Shown here: positions 42,818-50,395 of the stretch, in pieces | How the letters are laid out: each line of letters begins with the position of its first letter | How positions within the stretch are numbered: the stretch's first letter is position 1 | Source of the DNA: an uncultured Faecalibacterium sp. | Lineage (GTDB): Bacteria > Bacillota > Clostridia > Oscillospirales > Ruminococcaceae | NCBI GenBank assembly: GCA_937880095.1 | Contig: CALFLK010000017.1 | Span: 85,497-149,496 of the forward strand | Direction of reading: 5' to 3' | DNA: 64,000 nt | Made by a program: the position numbers and the translations under genes | Notes under the pieces: generated by a model | Database searches by the model: none | The model's input: only the letters and a program-made list of their open reading frames with translations | Told to the model about the DNA's origin: nothing

Positions 42818-44100
42818 AATGCGGTGCCTCCTTCAGGACGAATGGACAATACATGGCACTTACCAGTGCCCAGAACAGCTTCGGTAGCGGCTTTGAACTC
42901 CGTCAGCATATCGACGGGAACAAAAGCCTGAATGGTGCCGGCAAAACCGCCGCCGTGCACGCGGACAGCACCCTTGCCATGCAGTGCTTCACGGGCAACA
43001 GCCAGCGCAACAGCAACTTCCTGATGCTCCTTGTAGCCTGCGGGAATCACATTCTGCAAGAACTCCCAGCTGCTGTTGCCGGATTCGGTCACCAGACGCA
43101 GGAAGGTATCGAAATCCTCCTGCTGCAAAGCAGCGACCTGCTGGGGAACACGGTCGTTGTCTGCATAGAAATGGAAGGCACGCAGAACCGCGCGGTCGCC
43201 ATGCAGGCGGCGTGCTTCGGGGACGTGCTTCAAAAATTCATCAAACGGAACGTCACGCAGCACTTCCTTGCCGCAGACAGCAGCCACAGCCTTGCACTCG
43301 GCAGGAACCGCAGCGTACTCGTCGGTCAGGTCTGCGTGGTCTGCGCCGGAATCCAGAATGCACAGTGCCAGCCCAGCCTTGGCAAAGTCTACAGCAACAG
43401 GCTGAACCACCGGGTTTGCCGGGTCGGCAAAATCAATGGTGATAATGTTGCCTACGCTGGAAGCCATCTGGTCCATCAGGCCGCAGGGCTTGCCGAAGTA
43501 GACGTTTTCTGCCCACTGACCGATCTGTGCGATCTGGATCGCAGAAACCTTCTTGTCACCCATGAACAGCTCGTTCAGGATGGTGCCGATCAGCACCTCG
43601 AAAGCAGCAGAGGAAGAAACACCGCTGCCCTTGGGCACGTTGGAAGAAATGTACACATCCAGACCGGTCAGCTGTGCGCCCATGCCGGCAAATGCCTTGC
43701 AGGTGCCGCGCAGCAGGGACATGGTGGTGTTTTCTTCTTCCTTGCGAGCTGCCAGATCTGCCAGATCAATGACGCACAGATCATAGCCTTCGCTCTGGAC
43801 ACGGAGCTGTGCCTTATCGTTGGCTGCAACCGCAGCGATCATGTCGATATTGACGCTGCCCGCCAGCACACGGCCATGCTGGTGGTCGGTGTGGTTGCCG
43901 CCGATTTCGGTGCGGCCGGGTGCGCTGAACAGCTTGACTGCGCTGTGTGCGCCAAAGGTGTTTTCCAACCCGGCAATGGCAGCCAGATAGCGCTTTGCCT
44001 GATCGGAGGTTTCCTCGGGGGTGCAGCAGTACAGGTGTGCCAGACGCTGTGCGTAAGCACCGTTTTGCAGTTCCGATTTCAGCAGGGAAATTTCTTTCAT
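42814..44100 (-). CDS. galK: Galactokinase
   Basis: GHMP kinase phosphorylating galactose at C1. The 428-residue protein has the galactokinase signature GRTEIGGNHTDHQHG (about 60-74), the ATP loop VPKGSGVSSSAAFE (near 150) and the third GHMP motif VHGGGFAGTIQAF at the C-terminus. ATG 44100 was chosen because GAGAGGCGG precedes it; the open frame extends farther upstream but without galactokinase-like sequence. First gene of the galK-galT operon, transcribed leftward. Confidence 0.95.
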   Translation of the reverse strand: MKEISLLKSELQNGAYAQRLAHLYCCTPEETSDQAKRYLAAIAGLENTFGAHSAVKLFSAPGRTEIGGNHTDHQHGRVLAGSVNIDMIAAVAANDKAQLRVQSEGYDLCVIDLADLAARKEEENTTMSLLRGTCKAFAGMGAQLTGLDVYISSNVPKGSGVSSSAAFEVLIGTILNELFMGDKKVSAIQIAQIGQWAENVYFGKPCGLMDQMASSVGNIITIDFADPANPVVQPVAVDFAKAGLALCILDSGADHADLTDEYAAVPAECKAVAAVCGKEVLRDVPFDEFLKHVPEARRLHGDRAVLRAFHFYADNDRVPQQVAALQQEDFDTFLRLVTESGNSSWEFLQNVIPAGYKEHQEVAVALAVAREALHGKGAVRVHGGGFAGTIQAFVPVDMLTEFKAATEAVLGTGKCHVLSIRPEGGTAL

Positions 44101-44419
44101 AGTGAAATACCGCCTCTCTTTTGTATTGCGAAAAGAGCCCTTTTCGCAGCGAACATACTTATTATTATGATAAAATAAAGCAAGAAAAAAGAACATGTAT
44201 TTTTGTTGTAACTGCAAGAAAGAATCGTTTGCGAGGCGAAAAAAAGGGAAATGCAGGCAGGAATAAATCAAAACAGAATTACCAAAACCCAAATTTAGAA
44301 AGGAAAATAATTGTGAAATGCGCATGGAAAGCAAAACAATGCCCTTTTTCCGGTTGACAGCCGGAGAAAAGCATTGTTAAATGGAGAAAAGAAACGTAAC
44401 ACTGGGAGGATTTAAAACC
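44101..44419. other. Divergent galK/nagA control region
   Basis: 319 bp, AT-rich, without a gene. It must hold the leftward galK promoter (an AT-rich -10-like stretch near 44160-44175) and the rightward nagA promoter within the palindrome at 44335-44382. No catabolite-repression (cre) site was convincingly seen by eye. Confidence 0.5.
44335..44382 (+). promoter_or_regulatory. Palindrome with embedded promoter upstream of nagA
   Basis: AACAATGC (44335-44342) and GCATTGTT (44371-44378) are perfect outer arms, with an inner pairing TTTTTCCGG / CCGGAGAAAA around the centre. TTGACA at 44354-44359 and TTAAAT at 44377-44382, 17 nt apart, lie inside it, so a dimeric repressor bound here would mask the promoter. 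Confidence 0.5.
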
Positions 44420-45541
44420 ATGCAGATTAAAAATGCAGATGTGTTCCAAACCGAAGCAGGTTTTGTAAAAAAAGATATTACTATCGGCGCTGACGGCCGT
44501 ATCGGTTCCGCAGGCGGCGAAGATACCGTGCTGGACGCGGAGGGCTTGTATGCCATCCCCGGTCTGGTGGATGTACACTTCCACGGCTGTGTAGGCCATG
44601 ATTTCTGCGAAGGCACCGAGGAAGCCATTCAGGCAATCGCCGATTACGAGGGCAGCGTGGGTGTTCTGGCAATCTGCCCCGCAACCATGACCTACAGCGA
44701 GGAGATTCTGGGCGGCATTGCGGATGCAGCAGCAGCCCACAAGAACGAGCGCGGTGCGGATCTGGTTGGCATCAACATGGAAGGCCCCTTCATCAGCCCC
44801 AAGAAAATCGGCGCACAGAACCCCGATTACCTGCAGGGCGCAAACGTAGAGATGTTCCGTCGCCTGCAGAAGCGTGCAAACGGCTTGTTCAAGCTGTGTG
44901 ACATTGCACCCGAAGAACCGGGCGCACTGGACTTCATCGACCAGGTCAAGGACGAGGTGAATGTGTCCATCGCACACACCTGCACCGACTACGAAACCGC
45001 AGTGCAGGCATTCCAGAAGGGCGCAAACCACATGACCCACCTGTACAACGCAATGCCCGGCATCAACCACCGTATGCCCGGCCCCATCCCCGCAGCACAG
45101 GAAAACGGCGCTTATGTGGAGCTGATTACCGATAACGTGCATATCCATCCCGCTGTGGTGCGCATGACCTTCCGCCTGTTCGGTGACGACAAGGTGGTTC
45201 TGATTGCGGACAGCATGGAAGCAACCGGTCTGCCCGACGGCGAATACAGCCTGGGCGGTCAGGGCGTCATCAAGCAGGGTCGCCGTGCAACCCTGTCCCG
45301 TGACCCCGGCGTTATCGCTGGCAGCGCAACCAATCTGTATGACTGCATGTGCCGTGCCGTGCAGGAAATGGACATCCCGCTGGAAAGCGCAGTCCGTGCT
45401 GCATCCGTCAATCCGGCACGCAGCATCGGTGTGGATGCCGATTACGGCAGCTTGGACGACGGTCGCTGGGGCAATGTGCTGCTGGTGAACAAGGACCTGG
45501 AGCTGGTGCACATCATCCAGAAGGGCAAGCTGGTCAAGTAA
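44420..45541 (+). CDS. nagA: N-acetylglucosamine-6-phosphate deacetylase
   Basis: Amidohydrolase removing acetate from GlcNAc-6-P in amino-sugar catabolism or wall recycling. The 373-residue protein shows the metal motif LVDVHFHGCVGHD, GINMEGPFISP (metal Glu), SIAHTCTDYE, HMTHLYNAM and LIADSMEATG with the catalytic Asp. ATG 44420 follows GGGAGGA at 44404-44410. No nagB is adjacent. It is transcribed divergently from galK. Confidence 0.94.
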   Translation: MQIKNADVFQTEAGFVKKDITIGADGRIGSAGGEDTVLDAEGLYAIPGLVDVHFHGCVGHDFCEGTEEAIQAIADYEGSVGVLAICPATMTYSEEILGGIADAAAAHKNERGADLVGINMEGPFISPKKIGAQNPDYLQGANVEMFRRLQKRANGLFKLCDIAPEEPGALDFIDQVKDEVNVSIAHTCTDYETAVQAFQKGANHMTHLYNAMPGINHRMPGPIPAAQENGAYVELITDNVHIHPAVVRMTFRLFGDDKVVLIADSMEATGLPDGEYSLGGQGVIKQGRRATLSRDPGVIAGSATNLYDCMCRAVQEMDIPLESAVRAASVNPARSIGVDADYGSLDDGRWGNVLLVNKDLELVHIIQKGKLVK

Positions 45542-45561
45542 GCGATACCTTTAATAATAAG

Positions 45562-45592
45562 AGAGTCCGGCTTTGGGTCCGGGCTCTTTTTT
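45562..45592 (+). terminator. Intrinsic terminator after nagA
   Basis: AGAG-T-CCGG pairs with CCGG-G-CTCT (one T-G pair), then T6. Confidence 0.75.
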
Positions 45593-45634
45593 GATTCAGG
45601 ATGCGCCCCGGCGGCGCAAGGGAGGGAAAAATCC

Positions 45635-46360
45635 ATGGAAAGTTGTAATTACACCCGCAAGTTTTTTGTAAACCGCCATGATGCGGATTTTATGGGCTAT
45701 CTGAAACCGGGTACGCTGCTGCGCTATGCCCAGCAGGTGGCTACCGACCACTGTACCTCGCTGGGCTTCACCCCGGAATTTTACGAAGCAAACCACTGTG
45801 CCTTCCTGCTGGCAAAGCAGGGGCTGGTATTTCACCGCGTACCCCGCATTGACGAAACCCTGACCGTGACCACCATGCCGGAAAAAGCCAAGCGTGCCAT
45901 CAGTCGCCGCATCACTTTCGCGTATGACGAATCCGGTGCGCTGGTGGCAGAAGTCCACAGCTGGTGGGTGCTGGTGGATTTGAACACCCGGCGCATCATG
46001 CGCCACTGCCTGCCCGAAGTAGACCAGCACTGGAACGACACCGTCGAAGCCACCATGGAATACCGTCTGCCCAAGACAACCGAACTGACCGATGGGCCCA
46101 TCGTCACCGCAAACTATCAGAACTGCGATTTGAACCAACATCTGAACAACTGCGAGTATGCGGATATGGCGTGCGCCAATGTGCCGCTGGATCAGGTGCG
46201 TGCAAAACCCATCAAAAAGCTGCTGGTTACTTACCACCGGGAAATCCCGCTGGGCGGAACCATGCAGTTAAAGAGTGGTGCTGTCGAAAACGGCTGGTAC
46301 ACCTGCGGTACTCGCTTGGCGGATGATTTGCCTGCTTTTGAAGCCTATTGTGAAGTCTAA
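45635..46360 (+). CDS. Acyl-ACP thioesterase
   Basis: Hydrolyses acyl-ACP to release free fatty acids. The 241-residue protein is a double hot-dog: N-terminal half from YTRKFFVNRHDADFMGYL with RYAQQVATDH, and C-terminal half with the catalytic pattern NCDLNQHLNNCEYAD (about residues 164-178; Asp, Asn and His of the FatA/FatB family). GGGAGGG precedes the ATG. It is a single gene after the nagA terminator. Confidence 0.88.
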   Translation: MESCNYTRKFFVNRHDADFMGYLKPGTLLRYAQQVATDHCTSLGFTPEFYEANHCAFLLAKQGLVFHRVPRIDETLTVTTMPEKAKRAISRRITFAYDESGALVAEVHSWWVLVDLNTRRIMRHCLPEVDQHWNDTVEATMEYRLPKTTELTDGPIVTANYQNCDLNQHLNNCEYADMACANVPLDQVRAKPIKKLLVTYHREIPLGGTMQLKSGAVENGWYTCGTRLADDLPAFEAYCEV

Positions 46361-46405
46361 CACCAGATGTTTACAATTTGATTACAAAATAATCACAAAA
46401 GAGTA

Positions 46406-46434
46406 TTGCAAAATAGTGTCAAAAGAGTTACAAT
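46406..46434 (+). promoter_or_regulatory. Distal promoter in the guaB leader
   Basis: TTGCAA at 46406-46411, 17-nt spacer, TACAAT at 46429-46434. It drives a transcript from about 46441 that meets an intrinsic terminator at 46604. Confidence 0.65.
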
Positions 46435-46440
46435 TTAGAT

Positions 46441-46604
46441 GCAGTCAGGAGACGAGAACTGATTGCTATAAGATTCTTTTTCATGAGTGTGTTTAGGACA
46501 GATAAGCAGACCTTCCTTTCTAGCGGTTCTCCTTCGCCGCTATTCTGCTATGATAATGTCCGCTTCGTGTGCAAAGGGGCCTGCCGGAAACGGTGGGCTT
46601 TTTT
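46441..46604 (+). ncRNA. Candidate ~165-nt RNA or leader attenuator upstream of guaB
   Basis: Between the distal promoter and a strong terminator there is no credible gene. The RNA can fold into nested pairings GGACA/TGTCC, GCAGA/TCTGC and AGCGG/CCGCT (about 46497-46565), then an 8-bp stem GCCTGCCG/CGGTGGGC with a GAAA loop and T6 (46579-46604). Because guaB has its own promoter nearer the gene, this may be a separate small RNA; alternatively it is a regulatory leader with premature termination. It does not match a riboswitch class that I recognise. Confidence 0.45.
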
Positions 46605-46712
46605 GCATTGTTCGGCAAATAAGACATACTTATCGGCTTTTTTGTGTGCAAAATGGATGTTTTTTTCAAAGGGTGGAAAAGAAAGTTTGTTGCCGGAAAA
46701 ATCGGGAAATCT

Positions 46713-46741
46713 TTGTATTTATGATGAAAATGTGATATATT
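46713..46741 (+). promoter_or_regulatory. Proximal promoter of guaB
   Basis: TTGTAT at 46713-46718, 17 nt, TATATT at 46736-46741; 44 bp before the guaB ATG, downstream of the terminator at 46604. Confidence 0.6.
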
Positions 46742-46785
46742 ATATGAAATCATTCGCACAACTGATAGACAAAGGAGAGTTTCGT

Positions 46786-48300
46786 ATGGCATATTATTTC
46801 GAGCAGCCGTCCCGTACTTTTGGCGAGTATCTGTTGGTCCCCGGTTATTCTTCTTCTGAGCACGTTCCCGCAAACGTCAGCCTGAAGACTCCGTTGGTCA
46901 AGTACCGCAAGGGTCAGGAAGAATGCCCCCTGGAAATGAACATCCCCATGATCAGCGCAATCATGCAGTCGGTTTCCGGCGATCGTCTGGCAATCGCACT
47001 GGCTCGTCAGGGCGGTGTTTCCTTTATCTATGGTTCTCAGAGCGTCGAGAACGAAGCTGAGATGGTTCGCCGTGTCAAGACCTACAAGAAGGGCTTTGTC
47101 ACCAGCGATTCCAACCTGAGCCCCGAAGCTACTCTGGCTGACGTACTGACCCTGAAGGAGCGTACCGGCCATTCCACCATCGCTATTACCGATGACGGCA
47201 CGGCACACGGCAAGCTGCTGGGCATGGTCACCAGCCGTGACTACCGCCTGTCCCGTATGGATCTGAACCAGAGCGTCACCGATTTCATGACCCCCATGGC
47301 AAAGCTGATCACCGCATCTGCTGATACCTCTCTGCATGACTGCAACGACATCATCTGGGAGAAGAAGCTGAACGCTCTGCCTCTGGTTGATGACAACGGC
47401 AATCTGGTTTATATGGTCTTCCGTAAGGACTACGAGAGCCACAAGGAAAACGTAAACGAGCTGCTGGACAAGAACAAGAGCTATGTGGTCGGCGCTGGTA
47501 TCAACACCCGTGACTACGAGACTCGTGTTCCCGCTCTGGTCGAGGCTGGCGCAGACGTTCTGTGCATTGACTCCTCCGAGGGCTTCTCCGAGTGGCAGAG
47601 CCGCACCATCGCATGGATTCGCGAGAAGTACGGCGATTCCGTCAAGGTTGGCGCAGGTAACGTTGTTGACCGTGAGGGCTTCCGTTTCCTGGCTGAGGCT
47701 GGTGCTGACTTCATTAAGATTGGTATCGGCGGCGGTTCTATCTGCATCACCCGTGAGACCAAGGGTATCGGCCGTGGTCAGGCAACCGCAGTCATCGAGG
47801 TTGCTAAGGCTCGTGACGAGTACTTCCAGGAAACCGGCATCTATGTTCCTATCTGCTCTGACGGTGGTATCGTACACGACTACCACATGACCCTGGCTCT
47901 GGCTATGGGTGCTGACTTTGTCATGCTGGGCCGTTACTTTGCTCGTTTCGACGAGAGCCCCACGAACAAGGTCCGTGTGAACGGCCAGTATATGAAGGAG
48001 TACTGGGGCGAAGGCTCTAACCGTGCTCGTAACTGGCAGCGTTATGACCTGGGCGGCGCAGCAAAGCTGAGCTTTGAGGAAGGTGTTGACAGCTACGTTC
48101 CTTATGCTGGTCCTCTGGCAGACGGCGTACAGACCACTCTGTACAAGGTCAAGAGCACCATGTGCAACTGCGGTGCGCTGAGCATTCCTGAGCTGCAGGA
48201 AAAGGCTCGCCTGACCGTTGTTTCTTCCACCAGTATCGTCGAGGGTGGCAGCCACGACGTTCTGCTGAAGAACCGCACCCCCAGCTACAACCAGGGCTAA
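46786..48300 (+). CDS. guaB: IMP dehydrogenase
   Basis: Oxidises IMP to XMP, the committed step to guanine nucleotides. The 504-residue protein has the catalytic (beta/alpha)8 barrel split by a pair of CBS domains (about 100-215, e.g. HSTIAITDDGTAHGKLLGMVTSRDY, in part). The catalytic loop is GGGSICITRE with the active Cys, followed by CSDGGIVHDYH (phosphate site). ATG 46786 is preceded by AAAGGAGAG; the frame upstream is non-coding leader. Strong codon bias. Confidence 0.95.
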   Translation: MAYYFEQPSRTFGEYLLVPGYSSSEHVPANVSLKTPLVKYRKGQEECPLEMNIPMISAIMQSVSGDRLAIALARQGGVSFIYGSQSVENEAEMVRRVKTYKKGFVTSDSNLSPEATLADVLTLKERTGHSTIAITDDGTAHGKLLGMVTSRDYRLSRMDLNQSVTDFMTPMAKLITASADTSLHDCNDIIWEKKLNALPLVDDNGNLVYMVFRKDYESHKENVNELLDKNKSYVVGAGINTRDYETRVPALVEAGADVLCIDSSEGFSEWQSRTIAWIREKYGDSVKVGAGNVVDREGFRFLAEAGADFIKIGIGGGSICITRETKGIGRGQATAVIEVAKARDEYFQETGIYVPICSDGGIVHDYHMTLALAMGADFVMLGRYFARFDESPTNKVRVNGQYMKEYWGEGSNRARNWQRYDLGGAAKLSFEEGVDSYVPYAGPLADGVQTTLYKVKSTMCNCGALSIPELQEKARLTVVSSTSIVEGGSHDVLLKNRTPSYNQG

Positions 48301-48317
48301 TCCTGAAAAACAATTTG

Positions 48318-48352
48318 GCGGCAGTCTGCTTTTGCGGGCTGCCGCTTTTTTT
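48318..48352 (+). terminator. Intrinsic terminator after guaB
   Basis: GCGGCAG / CTGCCGC stem (48318-48324 with 48339-48345), further pairing inside, then T7. Confidence 0.9.
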
Positions 48353-48403
48353 GTATAGCGTGTGCCCAATCGCTCCATACTTTTTGCAAAAGGGGGGAGC
48401 GTC

Positions 48404-50083
48404 TTGCACTGGAAACGCCTGATTGCACTATACAGCTGTTTGATGTTTGGGTTTTGGGCGGTGCTGTGCCGGCTGTATGTGCTGGCAAGCAACACCGACT
48501 ATGCGGTGCGCGCCGAACGGCAAACCGTCACCACATTGGAGCTGCAGCCCGAACGAGGAAACTTTTTTGACCGAAACGGCGTACCGCTGACCGGGGCAGA
48601 GGAGTGCTGGTATGCGCTTTGTATTCCGGGTGAAAGCACCTATACCCGTCTGTTTGACTTTGTGGACCCGCGGGACCAGAAAACCCTGTACCAGAAGCGC
48701 AACGCAACCAAGCCGTTTCTGGTGCGTGTGGACCGGGATTTGTCGGACGAGGGCATCTTTACCGTGTCCCAGAAACAGCGATACACGGAATTTCCTCTTT
48801 GCCCCCATCTGATTGGCTATCTGGACGGGGAAAGTCAAGGCGTTTCCGGTTTGGAAAGTGCCATGAACGATGTGCTGAGCGCACCGGATGAAAAAGCCAC
48901 CATTCAGTGTGTCACCAATGCAAGGGGCGGTTTGATGGAATCCGCAGAGCCACGGTATTTCCCCGCCGGGAAAACCGCAGCAGACGTACAGCTTACCATC
49001 GACAGCGGCATTCAGGCTTCGGTGGAAGGCATTGGCATGGACATGATGACCAGCGGCTGTATTGTGGTTCTGGATGTGGAAACCGCACAGGTTCTGGCGT
49101 GCGCCAGCTTTCCGGCATATTCGCAGGATACCGTGGCAAACACCATCCAGACCGGACGTGGTTCGCTGGTGAATCGTGCGTTTTCCGCCTATGCGGTGGG
49201 CTCGGTATTCAAACCATTGTTGGCAGCGGTTGCGCTGGAAGAAGGCTATGCCCAGCACACCTACCAGTGTCCCGGCTATATTGATTGGCACAAGCATATT
49301 TACCGCTGTGCAGGCGGTGTACCCCATGGGGATGTGGATTTGCAGACCGCACTGGAAAAAAGCTGCAACGGCTATTTTGTGGAGCTGGGGGATAAGCTGG
49401 GCGGCGAAAAGCTGCTTTCCTATGTGGAAAAGCTGGGTTTTGGTCAGCCGGTGTATGTGACAGGCGGCTTGAAAGCCGCTGCGGGCAATTTACCCAGCGC
49501 ACAAACCCTTGCAAACGCAGGCGCACTGGCAAACTTCAGCTTTGGTCAGGGCGAATTGCTGGCAACCCCGGTGCAAATCGGTGCTATGATGAACACCTTT
49601 GCCGCGGACGGCGTGTATCGGGTGCCTTCCTTTTTAATGCGCACCTTTGATGCGGATACCGACAGCACACTGGAGGAGATGCATACCGGCTTTCAGGATG
49701 TGCCGGTCTTTTCGAAAAAAACGATATCTACTTTGCGCACCATGCTGGCGGGCGTCGTTGCGGACGGCTTGGGCAAAGATGCGGACCCCACTTGGGGCGA
49801 AGCAGGGGGAAAAACCGGAACCGCCCAGACTGGACGCTTTGGCAAAGACGGCAACGAATACAAGAACCTTTGGTTTGCGGGTTTTTACCCAGTGGAACAG
49901 CCCCGCTATACTGTGGTCGTCATGCAGGATGACCAGATCCATGCCCAAAACAGCAGTGCCGCTGTGTTTGCGCGGGTGTGCGACGCATTGCATCTATTGG
50001 AACCCCAGCCCCAGCCCGCCCCCCAAAGCAAAACAGAAGAAAATCCCAACACCAGCACCGAAACCCCGGCGGAAAAAGGTTGA
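48404..50083 (+). CDS. Class B penicillin-binding protein (PBP2/SpoVD-like transpeptidase)
   Basis: 559 residues: short basic start, one membrane anchor (about 5-26), dimerisation domain (from ERGNFFDRNG, about 50-170), and transpeptidase domain with SxxK as SVFK (in YAVGSVFKP), SxN as SCN (EKSCNGYF) and KTG as GGKTGTAQTG. It lacks PASTA repeats; the C-terminus is Pro/Gln/Glu-rich. TTG 48404 is taken as start because GGGGGGAG lies just before it and the anchor follows directly. It cross-links peptidoglycan; whether for elongation, division or spore cortex is not decided by sequence. Confidence 0.88.
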   Translation: MHWKRLIALYSCLMFGFWAVLCRLYVLASNTDYAVRAERQTVTTLELQPERGNFFDRNGVPLTGAEECWYALCIPGESTYTRLFDFVDPRDQKTLYQKRNATKPFLVRVDRDLSDEGIFTVSQKQRYTEFPLCPHLIGYLDGESQGVSGLESAMNDVLSAPDEKATIQCVTNARGGLMESAEPRYFPAGKTAADVQLTIDSGIQASVEGIGMDMMTSGCIVVLDVETAQVLACASFPAYSQDTVANTIQTGRGSLVNRAFSAYAVGSVFKPLLAAVALEEGYAQHTYQCPGYIDWHKHIYRCAGGVPHGDVDLQTALEKSCNGYFVELGDKLGGEKLLSYVEKLGFGQPVYVTGGLKAAAGNLPSAQTLANAGALANFSFGQGELLATPVQIGAMMNTFAADGVYRVPSFLMRTFDADTDSTLEEMHTGFQDVPVFSKKTISTLRTMLAGVVADGLGKDADPTWGEAGGKTGTAQTGRFGKDGNEYKNLWFAGFYPVEQPRYTVVVMQDDQIHAQNSSAAVFARVCDALHLLEPQPQPAPQSKTEENPNTSTETPAEKG

Positions 50084-50108
50084 CATTCCCGGCAAAAATG
50101 CTTATAAT
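50080..50108 (+). promoter_or_regulatory. Promoter of alaS T-box leader
   Basis: Perfect consensus: TTGACA at 50080-50085, 17-nt spacer, TATAAT at 50103-50108. It overlaps the stop codon of the PBP gene. Confidence 0.92.
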
Positions 50109-50117
50109 TTGACTATA

Positions 50118-50362
50118 ATAATGCAAAAAAGGCTTTGATAGGGCCAAAGCATAGTTCTTGTTCCCCAGAGAGAAGGTCATCTGCTGCAAGACCTTTGTGC
50201 GAGAGTATGCTAAGCCACCCTGGAGCTGCTGGTGAGAGCCAGCCGCAGCGCAGCGTTACTGCGTACGAGTGGCAGATGATTTCATCTGCAATTTGGGTGG
50301 TACCACGGATGCTGAAATAGCTTTCGTCCCTGTTTTGGGGGCGGAAGCTATATTTTTTTGCA
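50118..50362 (+). promoter_or_regulatory. T-box riboswitch controlling alaS (specifier GCU, Ala)
   Basis: Hallmarks in order: CCAGAGAG of stem I, a distal stem I hairpin, the specifier region AGTATGCTAAG in which GCT (50209-50211) is an alanine codon, CTGGTGAGAGCCAG of stem III, the T-box sequence TTTGGGTGGTACCACGG (50292-50308), and a terminator AGCTTTCGTCCC / GGGGGCGGAAGCT with T-run ending about 50360. Uncharged tRNA-Ala would stabilise the antiterminator and turn on alaS. The specifier agrees with the downstream gene. Confidence 0.92.
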
Positions 50363-50395
50363 TGGAGTTTTGCAAAGTAAGAGGAGAATAACAAC

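Noticed and set aside
46483..46785. Upstream extension of the guaB frame (101 codons)
   Set aside because: Covers the leader hairpins and terminator, lacks IMP dehydrogenase similarity, and AAAGGAGAG supports the ATG at 46786.
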